Origin: Spirulinaceae cyanobacterium SM2_1_0
GTDB lineage: Bacteria; Cyanobacteriota; Cyanobacteriia; Cyanobacteriales; Spirulinaceae
Direction: 5' to 3'
NCBI GenBank assembly: GCA_012031265.1
Contig: JAAUTY010000008.1
Location: 1 to 64,000, forward strand
DNA length: 64,000 nt
Made by a program: the position numbers and the translations under genes. This document shows positions 19,689 through 29,042 of the stretch, one piece after another (positions within the stretch are counted from its first letter, which is position 1; the number at the start of each line of letters is the position of its first letter). The notes under the pieces were generated by a model that saw only the letters and a list, made by a program, of their open reading frames with translations, was not told the origin of the DNA and searched no databases.

Positions 19689-21323
19689 CTAACTGGCGAT
19701 CGCCTCCGGCACAGCCGCGACTTCGGGCTGGGGCAGGACGTCAGTTTCTGGGTATGCGGCTTCAGCCGCCAAGAATTCCTCGAGCTGCGCTTCGATATTT
19801 TGCTTGACCGACTCACGATATTCCAGGAAGTGTTCGATCTGAGCGCAGACGCCGAGGTAGCTGGGAACGCCGCCACGGTTATGGATCAACATTTGCGCCA
19901 GGTAAACCCAGAAACGCAGGCGAGTCTTGCGCACTACCCCTTGTCGCCAACAGATGATGGCTAGCGCCTGGAGACCGCGCCAATCCACTGATTGCTTGCC
20001 TTTGGGCTTACCCTTGGCCTTGCGGCGACGCTCCGCGTGGCAGGGAGCCGCGCCCAGGATGCGGTAGTGACGGTAGGTGCGCTCCAGGAAGCACAGCGGA
20101 TCATAGAGCTGCATGAACCCATCAACATATTCGCGGGCGATTTCCGCCAGCGGCCGGGTCGGCACGAAGTTCATCAGCGTCGTTTGGTTGATATTGGCGG
20201 ACTCACCGCGCAGGCGGCCTTCTTTTTCGAGGCGATGCCAGAGTGCGGTATCGGGCAGTGCCTGCAACATACTGTAGATGGCGGTGGGAATTGTTGTTTT
20301 CTCAACGAAGTCAACAATGCGCTGACCCGCACCCGTTTTTTCGCCGTCGAAGCCGATGATGAAGCCCGCCATGACCCGGATACCGGAGCTGATGATTTTG
20401 TGAACCGAATCGCTGAGGGGATCGCGGGTATTCTGGAACTTTTTCGTCACGGCGAGGCTGTCTTCGTCTGGCGTTTCGATGCCCAGGAAGACCGCACCGA
20501 AACCAGCGGCGGTCATCAAGTCCAGTAGTTCTTGATCTTTTGCCAGATCGACAGAGGCCTCGGTAGACAGGGTGAAGGGATAGCCGCGCTCCTCCATCCA
20601 GGGGATCAGCACCCGCAGCATCCGTTTGACGTTGCGCTTGTTGCCGATGAAGTTGTCATCGACCATAAAAATGCTTCGACGCCAACCCAATTCGTAAAGA
20701 CTTTCCAGCTCGGCGATGATTTGTTCCGGCTCTTTGGTGCGGGGCTTGCGGCCGTAGAGGACGATGATGTCGCAAAATTCGCACTGGAAGGGGCAGCCGC
20801 GCGAAAATTGCACGGCCATTTCGGAGTAGGCTTCGAGGTCGAGGAGATCGAAGCGTGGAATCGGGGTGGAGGTGACGTCCGGTTTTTCGGTGGCGCGAAA
20901 CTTGCCGGATTCAACGCCCTGTTCGAGGGCTGCAACCAGCATCGGCGCGGTGATCTCGCCTTCGTCTAGCACCATATAGTCAGCACCGGCTGCTTCGACT
21001 TCATGGGACAGGGCGGTGGCGTAAGGGCCGCCGACGGCCACTTTTTTACCTCGACGCTTGGCCTCGCGAACTTGGTCGAGCAGGTCGCCTTTTTGCACGA
21101 TCATGCCCGAAAGGATGATGAGTTCCGCCCAGTCCCAGTCGGCTTCGGAAATAGCCTCGACGTTGCGATCGCGCAGGCGAAAGTCCCACGTCTGGGGCAG
21201 GATTGCGGCGACCGTGATCAGGCCGAGCGGTGGCAGCATTGCTTTGCGGCCGATCAGCTCAAGCGTTTTTTCAAATGACCAAAAACTTTTTGGAAACAGA
21301 GGATAAATCAACAGAACATTCAT
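19689..21323 (-). CDS. B12-binding-type radical SAM protein, DUF4070 family
   Basis: A 544-residue radical SAM enzyme. The N-terminal 150 residues look like a cobalamin-binding Rossmann domain (MNVLLIYPLFPKSFWSF, PPLGLITVAAILPQ). The radical SAM motif is RGCPFQCEFCDIIVLYGR with the CxxxCxxC cysteines. The C-terminal region resembles DUF4070. The family includes the hopanoid C2-methylase HpnP and others of unknown function; I cannot assign the substrate. The cobalamin His motif DxHxxG is not evident (DRNVEA at the expected site), as in several relatives. I use the Met at 21321-21323, since the sequence from there aligns with the family. It converges on pyrD and is divergent from the MBL-fold gene. 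Confidence 0.85.
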   Translation of the reverse strand: MNVLLIYPLFPKSFWSFEKTLELIGRKAMLPPLGLITVAAILPQTWDFRLRDRNVEAISEADWDWAELIILSGMIVQKGDLLDQVREAKRRGKKVAVGGPYATALSHEVEAAGADYMVLDEGEITAPMLVAALEQGVESGKFRATEKPDVTSTPIPRFDLLDLEAYSEMAVQFSRGCPFQCEFCDIIVLYGRKPRTKEPEQIIAELESLYELGWRRSIFMVDDNFIGNKRNVKRMLRVLIPWMEERGYPFTLSTEASVDLAKDQELLDLMTAAGFGAVFLGIETPDEDSLAVTKKFQNTRDPLSDSVHKIISSGIRVMAGFIIGFDGEKTGAGQRIVDFVEKTTIPTAIYSMLQALPDTALWHRLEKEGRLRGESANINQTTLMNFVPTRPLAEIAREYVDGFMQLYDPLCFLERTYRHYRILGAAPCHAERRRKAKGKPKGKQSVDWRGLQALAIICWRQGVVRKTRLRFWVYLAQMLIHNRGGVPSYLGVCAQIEHFLEYRESVKQNIEAQLEEFLAAEAAYPETDVLPQPEVAAVPEAIAS

Positions 21324-21515
21324 AACACCGCTCCTCGCGCCAGTTGGCAATTATCTTATCTCAGAACCTGGAAAGCTGCCGTTACACCCAAGGTGGGGTC
21401 TGGGGATGCTGCCCTGAGCGGTCTGGAAACTCCCCGATGTTTCGAGTGAACGGGCGGTGACCCGCGCTGTAAATCGCGTCACAATGGGTGTAGTTGTAAA
21501 CTTATGTAACAGACT

Positions 21516-22289
21516 ATGCAGCTTACCTACCTCGATAGCAATACCTGGTTGATTGTGTTGGGCCGCGCCCGCATTTTGGTCGATCCTTGGCTGGTGGGGC
21601 CGCTTGTCTTCGGCAACTTGCCTTGGTTATTCAAGGGCGAACGGCGATCGCCCCGTGCCATCCCTGACGACATTGACCTGATTTTGCTCTCGCAGGGTAT
21701 TGAAGACCATGCACACCCGCCGACCCTCCGGCAGCTTGACCGCCAGCTTCCGGTCGTTGCCTCACCTAGCGCCGCGCAGGTTGTGACTGGTCTCGAGTTT
21801 CAGCAGGTCACGGCGCTGGCGCATGGGCAGACCTGCCTAGTGGGCAGCCTCACCATCCAAGCGCTGCCCGGTGCGCCGCTCGGCCCGCTCAATACCGAAA
21901 ATGGCTACCTGGTGCGGGAGGCTGAGTCTGGTGAGAGCTTCTACTACGAGCCGCATGGCTTCCCGCCTGCTGCGTTGCGGGACTGCGAGCCGGTTGATGT
22001 GGCGATCACGCCGATTGTGTCGCTGAGCTTGCCGCTCGCGGGGCCGATCATCAATGGCGGCGAGACGGCGGTGCAGGTCGCGGCCTGGCTACGCCCGCAG
22101 GTGTTGCTGCCGACCGCTGCCGGGGGCGATGTGGAATTTGCTGGGGTGCTCACCCGCTTTTTGCAGGCGCAGGGGAGTGCGGACGAACTGCGCGAAGCCC
22201 TCGCTGCTCGCCAGCTCACGACGCAGGTGATCGAGCCGACTCCGGGTCAGCCGCTGACGCTGCCGACTGCGACGGCCGGGGTGAGCTAG
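21516..22289 (+). CDS. MBL-fold hydrolase-like protein with altered metal site
   Basis: A 257-residue protein of the metallo-beta-lactamase fold, close in layout to UPF0173/L-ascorbate-lactonase-like proteins: MQLTYLDSNTWLIVLG, ILVDPWL, LILLSQGIEDHAHPPTL, then the GP...NGYLV segment. The normal metal motif HxHxDH is here SQGIEDHAH, so the first two histidines are missing while Asp-His and a later His remain. It may bind one metal or none. The function is not known. It is convergent with the M1 aminopeptidase, with only 11 bases between the stops. Confidence 0.7.
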   Translation: MQLTYLDSNTWLIVLGRARILVDPWLVGPLVFGNLPWLFKGERRSPRAIPDDIDLILLSQGIEDHAHPPTLRQLDRQLPVVASPSAAQVVTGLEFQQVTALAHGQTCLVGSLTIQALPGAPLGPLNTENGYLVREAESGESFYYEPHGFPPAALRDCEPVDVAITPIVSLSLPLAGPIINGGETAVQVAAWLRPQVLLPTAAGGDVEFAGVLTRFLQAQGSADELREALAARQLTTQVIEPTPGQPLTLPTATAGVS

Positions 22290-22300
22290 CGGCGCGGAGA

Positions 22301-24882
22301 CTAATCGCTATTCTTGGCTTCGAGTCGCGCCAAGCGGCTGCGGAGGTCTTGGTTTTCTTGCTTGAGTTGGTCGAGGTCATCGCGCAACTTTTGTAGGGCT
22401 TTCTTGCCGTCGAGGTGCTTTTGCACAGATTTCATCGCTTCTTCAGCTAGGCGGCGGACGCGACCGTCGGCGGTTTGCTCCGCGAGTTGGCTGAGGAGGG
22501 CGAGCGCCCCGGCGTCGCGCATATGCCCAAGGGCATGACTAACCGCGACCTGGATGAGGAAGAAGCTTTCCCCGGCGATCGCCTCCAAACGGGCCAAGAT
22601 CAACTCGACCTGCGCCGGAGCCTGACCGGTTGAGACTTCGCCGAGGGCACGAATCGCCGCTAACCGTAGCGCTTGCGGGGTTCCCAGCTCGGTGTAGGGG
22701 AGGATAGCGTCCACAGCCGCTGGCACAGTTTTAAACTGGCTCAAGCCGTCCAGTGCTCCCGACCGCACGACCTCATTCCAGCCGGCTCGCTCGGTCAGCA
22801 CCTGCTCAAGTAGGGCGATCGCCTGTTGCTGGGATTCGTGGGACTGGCCCACCGCCAATTTACCCAGGCTACGGAGCGCCGTCGCTTCCGTGTAGTAGCT
22901 GGCATCGCCCTGCTCAGCCACTCGTTGCACGCTGGCATAGCTTGCGGCCGTGCGGCACTTGCTCAGAGCCGCCAATACCGCCCGCCGCACTCGAGGGTCG
23001 GTATCGGATACGCCAGCTTGCAGCGCCTCTACGGCTTGATCCAGATTCAACTTGGTCAACTGAGCGGCGACTTCGGCGCGCACGCCCCAGAAGCGATCGC
23101 CAGTCAGAGCCTGGGCTAAAGCTTTCACGGCGGTGATGCCACCGCGTTTGGCGAGGGCGATCGCCGCATAGATGCGCGACACTGGATCCGGATCGTATTG
23201 CAGTTGTGCTTTGAGTTCGTTGAGCGGGTAGTCCAGTACCAGAGTCTTCAGCGTGTAGTTCCCGGCATCGAAACTGAAGAAACGCGGCCGTCGCGCTAGG
23301 GGAAAATAGAAGCTCTGCTCGACTTGATGCACCCGTACCGTGACTGTCTCCTGGGAAACGGTTTCCGCCCCGGCTTGTCCCGAAACATCGCCGAAGGCTA
23401 GTGGCAAGCGCAGATCGAAGCACTGCCGCTCGTCGTCTTTGGCTTGAGCTTGCTTGACCGTCACCTTCGCCAGTTTGCTGTTGTTGTCCCAGGCGTAGCT
23501 GACTTTAAACTCGGGGTGGCCGCCCCGGAAGACGTATTGATCGAAGAGATAAGCCAGGTTGCGACCAGTGGCTTTGGCGATCGCCCGCAGCAAATCCACC
23601 GTCTCCACCGGTTGGTGGGCATTGTCATGCAGGAAGGTCTGGATGGCGCGATCAAATTGCTCATCGCCCAATTGGCCGCGCAGCATATGGTAGACGCAAG
23701 CGCCTTTTTCGTAAAGGTGGCGATCGTAGAGTTCGATCGCCTCGCGGTAGATATTGGTAACGATCGGACGGCGGTAGCGGGAGCGATCTTCGCTCAGGTA
23801 GCGGCGCGCTTCTTGGAGCAGGTAGTAAGCTCCTTCGTCAGCGCCGTACTCCTGCTCGACCCACTGCACCTCGGAATAGGAAGCGGCACCCTCCTTGATC
23901 CAAGCGTGTGACCAATGGGCGATCGCCACCAAGTCCCCAAACCACTGGTGTGCTAGTTCGTGGACGACGAGGCTTTCGGTACGCTGGTTATCTAAGGCTG
24001 CGCGCTCATCCAGCAGGCAGCGATCGGTCAGTAGCGTCGTTGAGGTATTTTCCATACCGCCGAAGATGAAATCGGCGACACAGACTTGGGCATACTTGGA
24101 ATACGGGTAGTCGTAGCCGTATTTCTGGCTCAGGAAGCCGAGCATACGCGGCGTTTTGCCCAGGCTACGCTGTGCCTGATCCTCACGCCCTCTTTCAACG
24201 TAATAGATGACTGGAATACCTTGCCACTCTTGCTGTAGCTCCGCGAAGTTACCCACCGCTAGCGTGATCAGGTAGGTTGGGTGGGGCTGGCGCTGATACC
24301 AGTGATAGATCGCCGCATCGCCTTCAGTCTCAGTGACGACGAGTTCGCCGTTGGAGATGGCACGCAGATTTTTGGGAATGCGAACCCGAACTTCTGAGGT
24401 CACGACTTGGCCCGGATAGTCAAAACCGGGAAACCAGTAACGCGAGTCTTCATCTTCGCCCTGCGTCCAAATTTGCAGCGGCTTGTCGGGATAGTGGGCG
24501 TCGGGGCCGATGAAGTAGAGGCCGCGCTGGGGCTGCTCAGCACGATAGGCGATCGCCAGCTTGACCGGTTCTGTCCCCAGGGGTTGCAGTAGCTCAATGT
24601 GTAGCGTCTGACCGTCGTAGTCAAAGGGCTGCGCGACGTTGTCGCATTGTACGCTCTCAATCTCAAGATCCACGGCATCAAGGCTGAGGTGACGCAGATC
24701 CGGCTGGATCGGTTGCAGAGCTAGCGTGCAGATGCCGCGAAAGCAGCGTTGGGGAATGTTGAAGTCAAGATCAAGGCGGATATGCTCGAGGCGGCCGGGG
24801 CGGTCGGGGTTGTAATGCGGTTTGGCACCAGGAAGCTCAAAGAGCGGCGATCGCCGTCCTCGCTGTCAAAGATCCAGTTCAT
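22301..24882 (-). CDS. M1-family aminopeptidase with HEAT repeats, frameshifted near its start
   Basis: A zinc metallopeptidase removing N-terminal residues from peptides. It has GGMENTST (the GxMEN substrate motif), the zinc motif HELAHQWFGD with the third ligand Glu in WIKEG, and a downstream Tyr region. After the catalytic domain come armadillo/HEAT-like repeats and a C-terminal coiled coil (DQLKQENQDLRSRL). The frame is open from a GTG at 24673, but the family N-terminus lies upstream: FELPGAKPHYNPDRPG reads in frame without a stop back to about 24839, and the initiating MNWIFDSEDGDRRS (ATG at 24880-24882) is in another frame. One extra T in the T-run at 24839-24841 joins them. This may be a sequencing error. 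Confidence 0.88.
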
Positions 24883-25000
24883 GAATTGCCCAGTCTCGGA
24901 ATGCATCGGGGGAAGTGGCAGGCGGGTTATCACTCCTGCTCTCGCTACAGGGTAGCGTATCTCAACGAAGTGTCATCCGTCAGACTTCCGCATCGCGGCA

Positions 25001-25112
25001 CTAGTAGAGGATGGCGGCAATGAGATGCCCATTCAAAATCCCCAGGTTTCCCGGATTGCAGGCACCTCAGAACTCAAAATTCAGAACTCAAAACTCCACA
25101 AAGCGGCACTAG
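25001..25112. repeat. Interspersed repeat, copy A
   Basis: A 112-bp element bounded by CTAG at each end, with short imperfect inverted ends (CTAGTAGAGG, and CTAGTGCCGC on the other strand). It contains TGAGATGCCCATTCAAAATC and two to three AACTCAAAA-type repeats. About 85 per cent of it by eye matches copy B at 44090-44200. It sits between the aminopeptidase start and tRNA-Gly, outside any gene. See copies B and C. Confidence 0.75.
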
Positions 25113-25153
25113 CATTTTGCTTACCAGCATCCAATCAAGAGAACCCCTCTACA

Positions 25154-25225
25154 AGCGGGTGATGGGACTCGAACCCACGACATTTAGCTTGGGAAGCTAA
25201 CGTTCTACCACTGAACTACACCCGC
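25154..25225 (-). tRNA. trnG: tRNA-Gly (CCC)
   Basis: A 72-nt cloverleaf on the minus strand. The acceptor stem GCGGGTG pairs with CACCCGC and the discriminator is T. The anticodon stem TTAGC/GCTAA holds the loop TTCCCAA, anticodon CCC (Gly). The T arm has GTTCGAGTC. CCA is not encoded. Confidence 0.96.
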
Positions 25226-25254
25226 AACGCGAAGACTTATTATAGCTCGCGCTG

Positions 25255-27111
25255 CTACAGGCGCGGCATTGTCAGGCCTGCACTGGTTTCGCGGGCCAAG
25301 TTCGGGGCCGAGCCAGAATAGACTAAGCCTTGTTGCGAGTCGAGCGTCAGGATCGCCCCTTCGCGGATGATTGCGGTCGCATTGGGCAGACCGACGATCG
25401 CTGGGACACCCAACCGCAGGCCGATCACTGCTGCATGACTGGTCAGACTCGCCTCCTCAGTCACGATCCCCGCTGCCTTACGAATCGCATCCACATAGTC
25501 GGCATTCGTCGCCGGTGCGACCAGGATATCGCCTGCGCTGAAACTGCTAGCATCGTTGGCATCGCGGACGATGCGCGCCCGACCCGTCACCGATTTCTCG
25601 CCGATGCCGATGCCGTGGCCGAGCACAGCGGTCACGACTTCGACCTTCACCAAGTCGGTAGATCCCGATACCCCTTGCAGCGTGCCAGCGGTCAGGATCG
25701 TAATGTCACCGTCATTGAGTAGACCGTTTTCTTGAGCAACGGCGATCGCTGCCTGAAACGTCTGACTCGTCGAAGGCAAGTCCAACACCAACAGCGGCTG
25801 CACCCCCCAAACCAGTTGTAACTGTCGCGCCACATCCACATGGGGCGTCACCGCCAAGATCGGCGGGCGCGGGCGGAATTTTGAGACATTGCGCGCTGTC
25901 GCCCCGGTTTTGGTCAGAGTCATGATTGCCGCTGCGTCGAGCTGATGCGCGATGTGACCGACGGCACCTGAAATCGCGTTGGGGATCGAGCGAGTGGCTG
26001 TTTTCGAGTTGACATTGGGGGTACTAGAATGCTGCCGCTCAATACAGAGTGCAACCCGCGCCATGGTTTCAATCGCCTCGATTGGATAGTTGCCAACCGC
26101 CGTCTCATTCGAGAGCATCACGGCATCCGTCCCGTCCAGAATCGCATTCGCCACATCCGAAACCTCGGCGCGGGTCGGGCGGGGATTATTGACCATGCTG
26201 TCCAGCATTTGCGTGGCGACGATGGCCGGGATGCCTAGCTGATTCGCCGTCGCGATCAGCCGCTTTTGCAACAGCGGTACCTCCTCCGCCGGTAGCTCGA
26301 CGCCAAGGTCACCACGCGCCACCATGACACCATCGCAGAGTGAGAGGATCGCATCCATCTGCTGGATTGCTTCGTGCTTTTCGATCTTGGCGATCACCGG
26401 CACCGATTTACCGGCATTGGCGATCAGTTCCTTGACTTCGAGGATGTCCTGGGGATTACACACAAAGCTGAGCGCCACCCAATCGACGCCGTGGTCGAGG
26501 CCGAACACGAGGTCTTTGCGATCCTTGTCAGTCAGCGCCCGAATTGAGAGTGAGGTGTTGGGAAAATTGACGCCTTTGTTGTTCGAGAGCTTGCCCCCGA
26601 CTACGATGCGGCAGTGCAGGTCTTGCTGCTCGCGATCGCTCGCTTCCACCTGCATCTCCACCTTGCCATCGTCGAGCAGAATCGTTGCACCGGGTTGAAT
26701 ATCGTCAGCCAGGCGGGCATAGCTTACATAGTTGATCTCCTGAGTGCCTTCGACTTGGCGGCTGGTGAGTGTGAAGCGATCGCCCTTCGCCAACTGGATC
26801 GAGCCATTCTGAAAGCGACCGAGACGGATTTTTGGCCCTTGCAAATCTTGGAGAATCCCCACCGGCTGATTCAGTTCAAAGGCAAGCTGTCGGATCAGCC
26901 GAATCGCGCGCAAGTGATCGTCATGCGTCCCGTGGGAGAAGTTGAGGCGCAACGTCGTCGCGCCCGCCTGGATCGCTGCCCGCAGCATTCCCGGTTGGAG
27001 CAGGGCTGGGCCGACCGTGGCGACGATTTTGGTGCGGCGGGCGGCGGCAGCAGAGGGGCGATCGCCATTCGCAGTGGTCGGTGAATTGAAAATACGGGGA
27101 AGCGAAGACAT
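25255..27111 (-). CDS. pyk: Pyruvate kinase with C-terminal phosphohistidine-type domain
   Basis: Converts PEP and ADP to pyruvate and ATP. It has KIVATVGPAL, LRLNFSHGTHDDH, KIEKHEAI, VMVARGDLGVELPAEEVP and the lid/allosteric C-domain. About 618 residues from the Met at 27111 (MSSLPRIF); a Met 12 codons earlier is also possible. The last 90 or so residues form an extra domain of the PEP-utiliser mobile type (GDILVAPATNADYVDA, EEASLTSHAAVIGLRLGVPA), keeping the TSH histidine, as in Bacillus pyruvate kinase. The role of this extra domain is unsettled in the family. It follows tRNA-Gly on the same strand by 29 bases (downstream end). Confidence 0.96.
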   Translation of the reverse strand: MSSLPRIFNSPTTANGDRPSAAAARRTKIVATVGPALLQPGMLRAAIQAGATTLRLNFSHGTHDDHLRAIRLIRQLAFELNQPVGILQDLQGPKIRLGRFQNGSIQLAKGDRFTLTSRQVEGTQEINYVSYARLADDIQPGATILLDDGKVEMQVEASDREQQDLHCRIVVGGKLSNNKGVNFPNTSLSIRALTDKDRKDLVFGLDHGVDWVALSFVCNPQDILEVKELIANAGKSVPVIAKIEKHEAIQQMDAILSLCDGVMVARGDLGVELPAEEVPLLQKRLIATANQLGIPAIVATQMLDSMVNNPRPTRAEVSDVANAILDGTDAVMLSNETAVGNYPIEAIETMARVALCIERQHSSTPNVNSKTATRSIPNAISGAVGHIAHQLDAAAIMTLTKTGATARNVSKFRPRPPILAVTPHVDVARQLQLVWGVQPLLVLDLPSTSQTFQAAIAVAQENGLLNDGDITILTAGTLQGVSGSTDLVKVEVVTAVLGHGIGIGEKSVTGRARIVRDANDASSFSAGDILVAPATNADYVDAIRKAAGIVTEEASLTSHAAVIGLRLGVPAIVGLPNATAIIREGAILTLDSQQGLVYSGSAPNLARETSAGLTMPRL

Positions 27112-27258
27112 GGCGGCGAAATTTTGGCTAGCAAAACAACTCGACAAGCCGCCCAGTTATACTGGGCAGCTCAGCCAGAGTCAGGAGCGAACGGACTAGG
27201 TTGGACGGGTCGTGACTCAGACAACGCTATTCTGGATTATCCTCTCACGGATGGGTAG

Positions 27259-27435
27259 CGTTGTCGCAGACGGATCGCCAAGCGGCTTGCTGTCATCAAC
27301 ACGGGCGGCGATCGCGAGCTTCTCGCTCTCCGTTGCAGGCAGTTTGACTACGTGGCACAGAATGAGCGGCAGCCTCAATTCGCCGCTGTCTATTTTCGCG
27401 ACCCTGATCAAAACTTGCTGGAGGTCACCGTCTAG
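27259..27435 (+). pseudogene. Possible remnant of a VOC/glyoxalase-family gene
   Basis: The plus-strand frame from 27259 to the TAG at 27433-27435 ends in QFAAVYFRDPDQNLLEVTV, which resembles the C-terminal strand and metal-ligand Glu of vicinal-oxygen-chelate (glyoxalase/bleomycin-resistance) proteins. A stop at 27256-27258 cuts it from the upstream sequence and no N-terminal half is seen, so it is at most a broken gene. The assignment rests on the last 20 residues. Confidence 0.4.
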
Positions 27436-27725
27436 GGTACATTTCCCTGTGGCGATGTGCGACCGCTCCCGCCACACAGCAACTGGGCTAGGGAAACCGT
27501 ACCCCAAAACTCCCCTTCCAAGAGGGGAGCTGAGGAGATCGCGAATTTCAAAGGCCTGGAGAGTGCCGAAGTGGGATGCTCCCACTGTTTATGTCTGAGC
27601 GCTTGCTGCCCAGCGAAGTCATGATTTGCAGCTATTTGTCCCTGGGAGACAAGATTCGTAACATCAAGCACAAATCTCTACTACTGCTGGATCTAGACTG
27701 AATAATACCCTCCGATTGCTTATTC

Positions 27726-27761
27726 AAACCGCCCTCACATCAGTGGCGGTTTTCATTTTTT
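27726..27761 (+). terminator. Rho-independent terminator
   Basis: AAACCGCC and GGCGGTTT form a perfect 8-bp stem with an 11-nt loop, followed by TTCATTTTTT on the plus strand. No annotated plus-strand gene precedes it; it could end a small RNA transcribed within the gap. Confidence 0.6.
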
Positions 27762-27859
27762 CCGATGGCTAGCAACTCAGCCAGGGTTTGGGTCAAGGGG
27801 TTGCTAAAAACGTGCAGGCGCACCTTGCAACGGTAGAGAGTGGCGGTAAATTCCAGGCA

Positions 27860-28864
27860 TTAGTGAGGTGCGGCGATCGCATCCAAATGTTGCCAAACTT
27901 GTTGTTTGAGTTCCTCCAAGCCCGCCTGGGTCACCGCTGAAACCATGAGGATTGGCGCATCGGTCAGTTGTCGTAGCTCAGCGGTGAGCAACGCACAGAA
28001 CTCCGGATCGCTGGCATCGATTTTGTTGAGCGCAATGAGTTGCGATCGCTCCGCCAGCTCCCGTCCATAGGCTTGTAGCTCCTGCTGAATGGTGCGGAAA
28101 TCAGCCAGCGGATCTGCCGCCGTCGCATCGATCAGGTGCAACAGCAAGCGCGTCCGTTCGATGTGGCGCAGGAAATCGTGGCCGAGACCGACACCGGCGT
28201 GCGCGCCCGCGATCAGACCCGGAATATCGGCAAACACCGTGCCATCCCCCATCGGTCGGCGCACCACGCCCAAATTGGGCACTAGGGTTGTGAACGGGTA
28301 GTCGGCAATCTTAGGGCGGGCGGCTGAGAGCGCCGCAATCAGCGTGGATTTGCCCGCATTCGGTAGACCCACGATCCCGACTTCCGCAAGCAGCTTCAGC
28401 TCCAGCCGCAAGCGTCGTATTTCTCCCTCCAGCCCCGGCAGCGCATAGTCTGGGGCGCGGTTTTGGTTGCTGAGAAAGTGGCGGTTACCAATACCGCCCT
28501 TGCCACCTTGAGCAACACAGAGCCGTTGCCCAGGTGTCACCAGATCGCCCAGCAATTCTTCGGTATCAGCATCGTAGGCGAGCGTCCCGCAAGGAACTTC
28601 GACGAGTAAATCATCGCCCGACGCCCCGGTGCGATTGTTGGGGCCGCCCCGCTTGCCGTTGTCAGCCTTGAACTGGCGCGCATAGCGGAAGTCCAGCAAG
28701 GTTTGCAAACGATCTGTCGCCACCAACACCACTGAGCCGCCCCAGCCCCCATTGCCCCCGGCGGGGCCGCCGGCTGGCACATATTTTTCACGCCGAAAAG
28801 CAACGATGCCGTCGCCGCCATCGCCCGCCATCACTTCAACTTCCGCCTGGTCGATAAATTGCAC
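27860..28864 (-). CDS. obg: GTPase Obg/CgtA
   Basis: A ribosome-associated GTPase for large-subunit assembly and stress control. The glycine-rich Obg domain ([24 protein letters not shown] with GGNGGWGG) leads into the G domain: [37 protein letters not shown] and SAVT. About 334 residues. I start at the GTG at 28862-28864, giving [11 protein letters not shown] as the mature start, since Obg proteins begin MQFID; an AGGA lies 8 bases upstream. An upstream ATG would add 17 non-family residues. It ends without the OCT C-terminal domain found in some Obg proteins. It is divergent from pcrA. Confidence 0.95.
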   Translation of the reverse strand: MQFIDQAEVEVMAGDGGDGIVAFRREKYVPAGGPAGGNGGWGGSVVLVATDRLQTLLDFRYARQFKADNGKRGGPNNRTGASGDDLLVEVPCGTLAYDADTEELLGDLVTPGQRLCVAQGGKGGIGNRHFLSNQNRAPDYALPGLEGEIRRLRLELKLLAEVGIVGLPNAGKSTLIAALSAARPKIADYPFTTLVPNLGVVRRPMGDGTVFADIPGLIAGAHAGVGLGHDFLRHIERTRLLLHLIDATAADPLADFRTIQQELQAYGRELAERSQLIALNKIDASDPEFCALLTAELRQLTDAPILMVSAVTQAGLEELKQQVWQHLDAIAAPH

Positions 28865-29042
28865 GCGCGATCCTGTCCTTAATATTGTCCCCAAGCAGCC
28901 ATCGATCACGGGCAAGTGTCAGCCGGAGACCACTCGCATCCTACTGACAGCTTAGCGTGAGCCAGTGCTCCCCTGAGTCCGCGCTGACCCAGAGAATACG
29001 ATAGGCTGAAGCATACCGCCGCCACTGAACTTTTTTGCTGTC

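Larger units (their letters stand above)
27148..27859. other. 712-bp intergenic stretch with hairpins and a gene remnant
   Basis: No intact gene is evident. It holds a possible VOC-family remnant (27259-27435), two small perfect hairpins (27510-27529, CTCCCCT/AGGGGAG; and 27571-27585, GTGGGA/TCCCAC), and a plus-strand terminator at 27726-27761. The hairpins look like the short GC-rich palindromes common between cyanobacterial genes. Flanking genes pyk and obg are both on the minus strand, so the plus-strand terminator belongs to something inside this gap. Confidence 0.5.
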
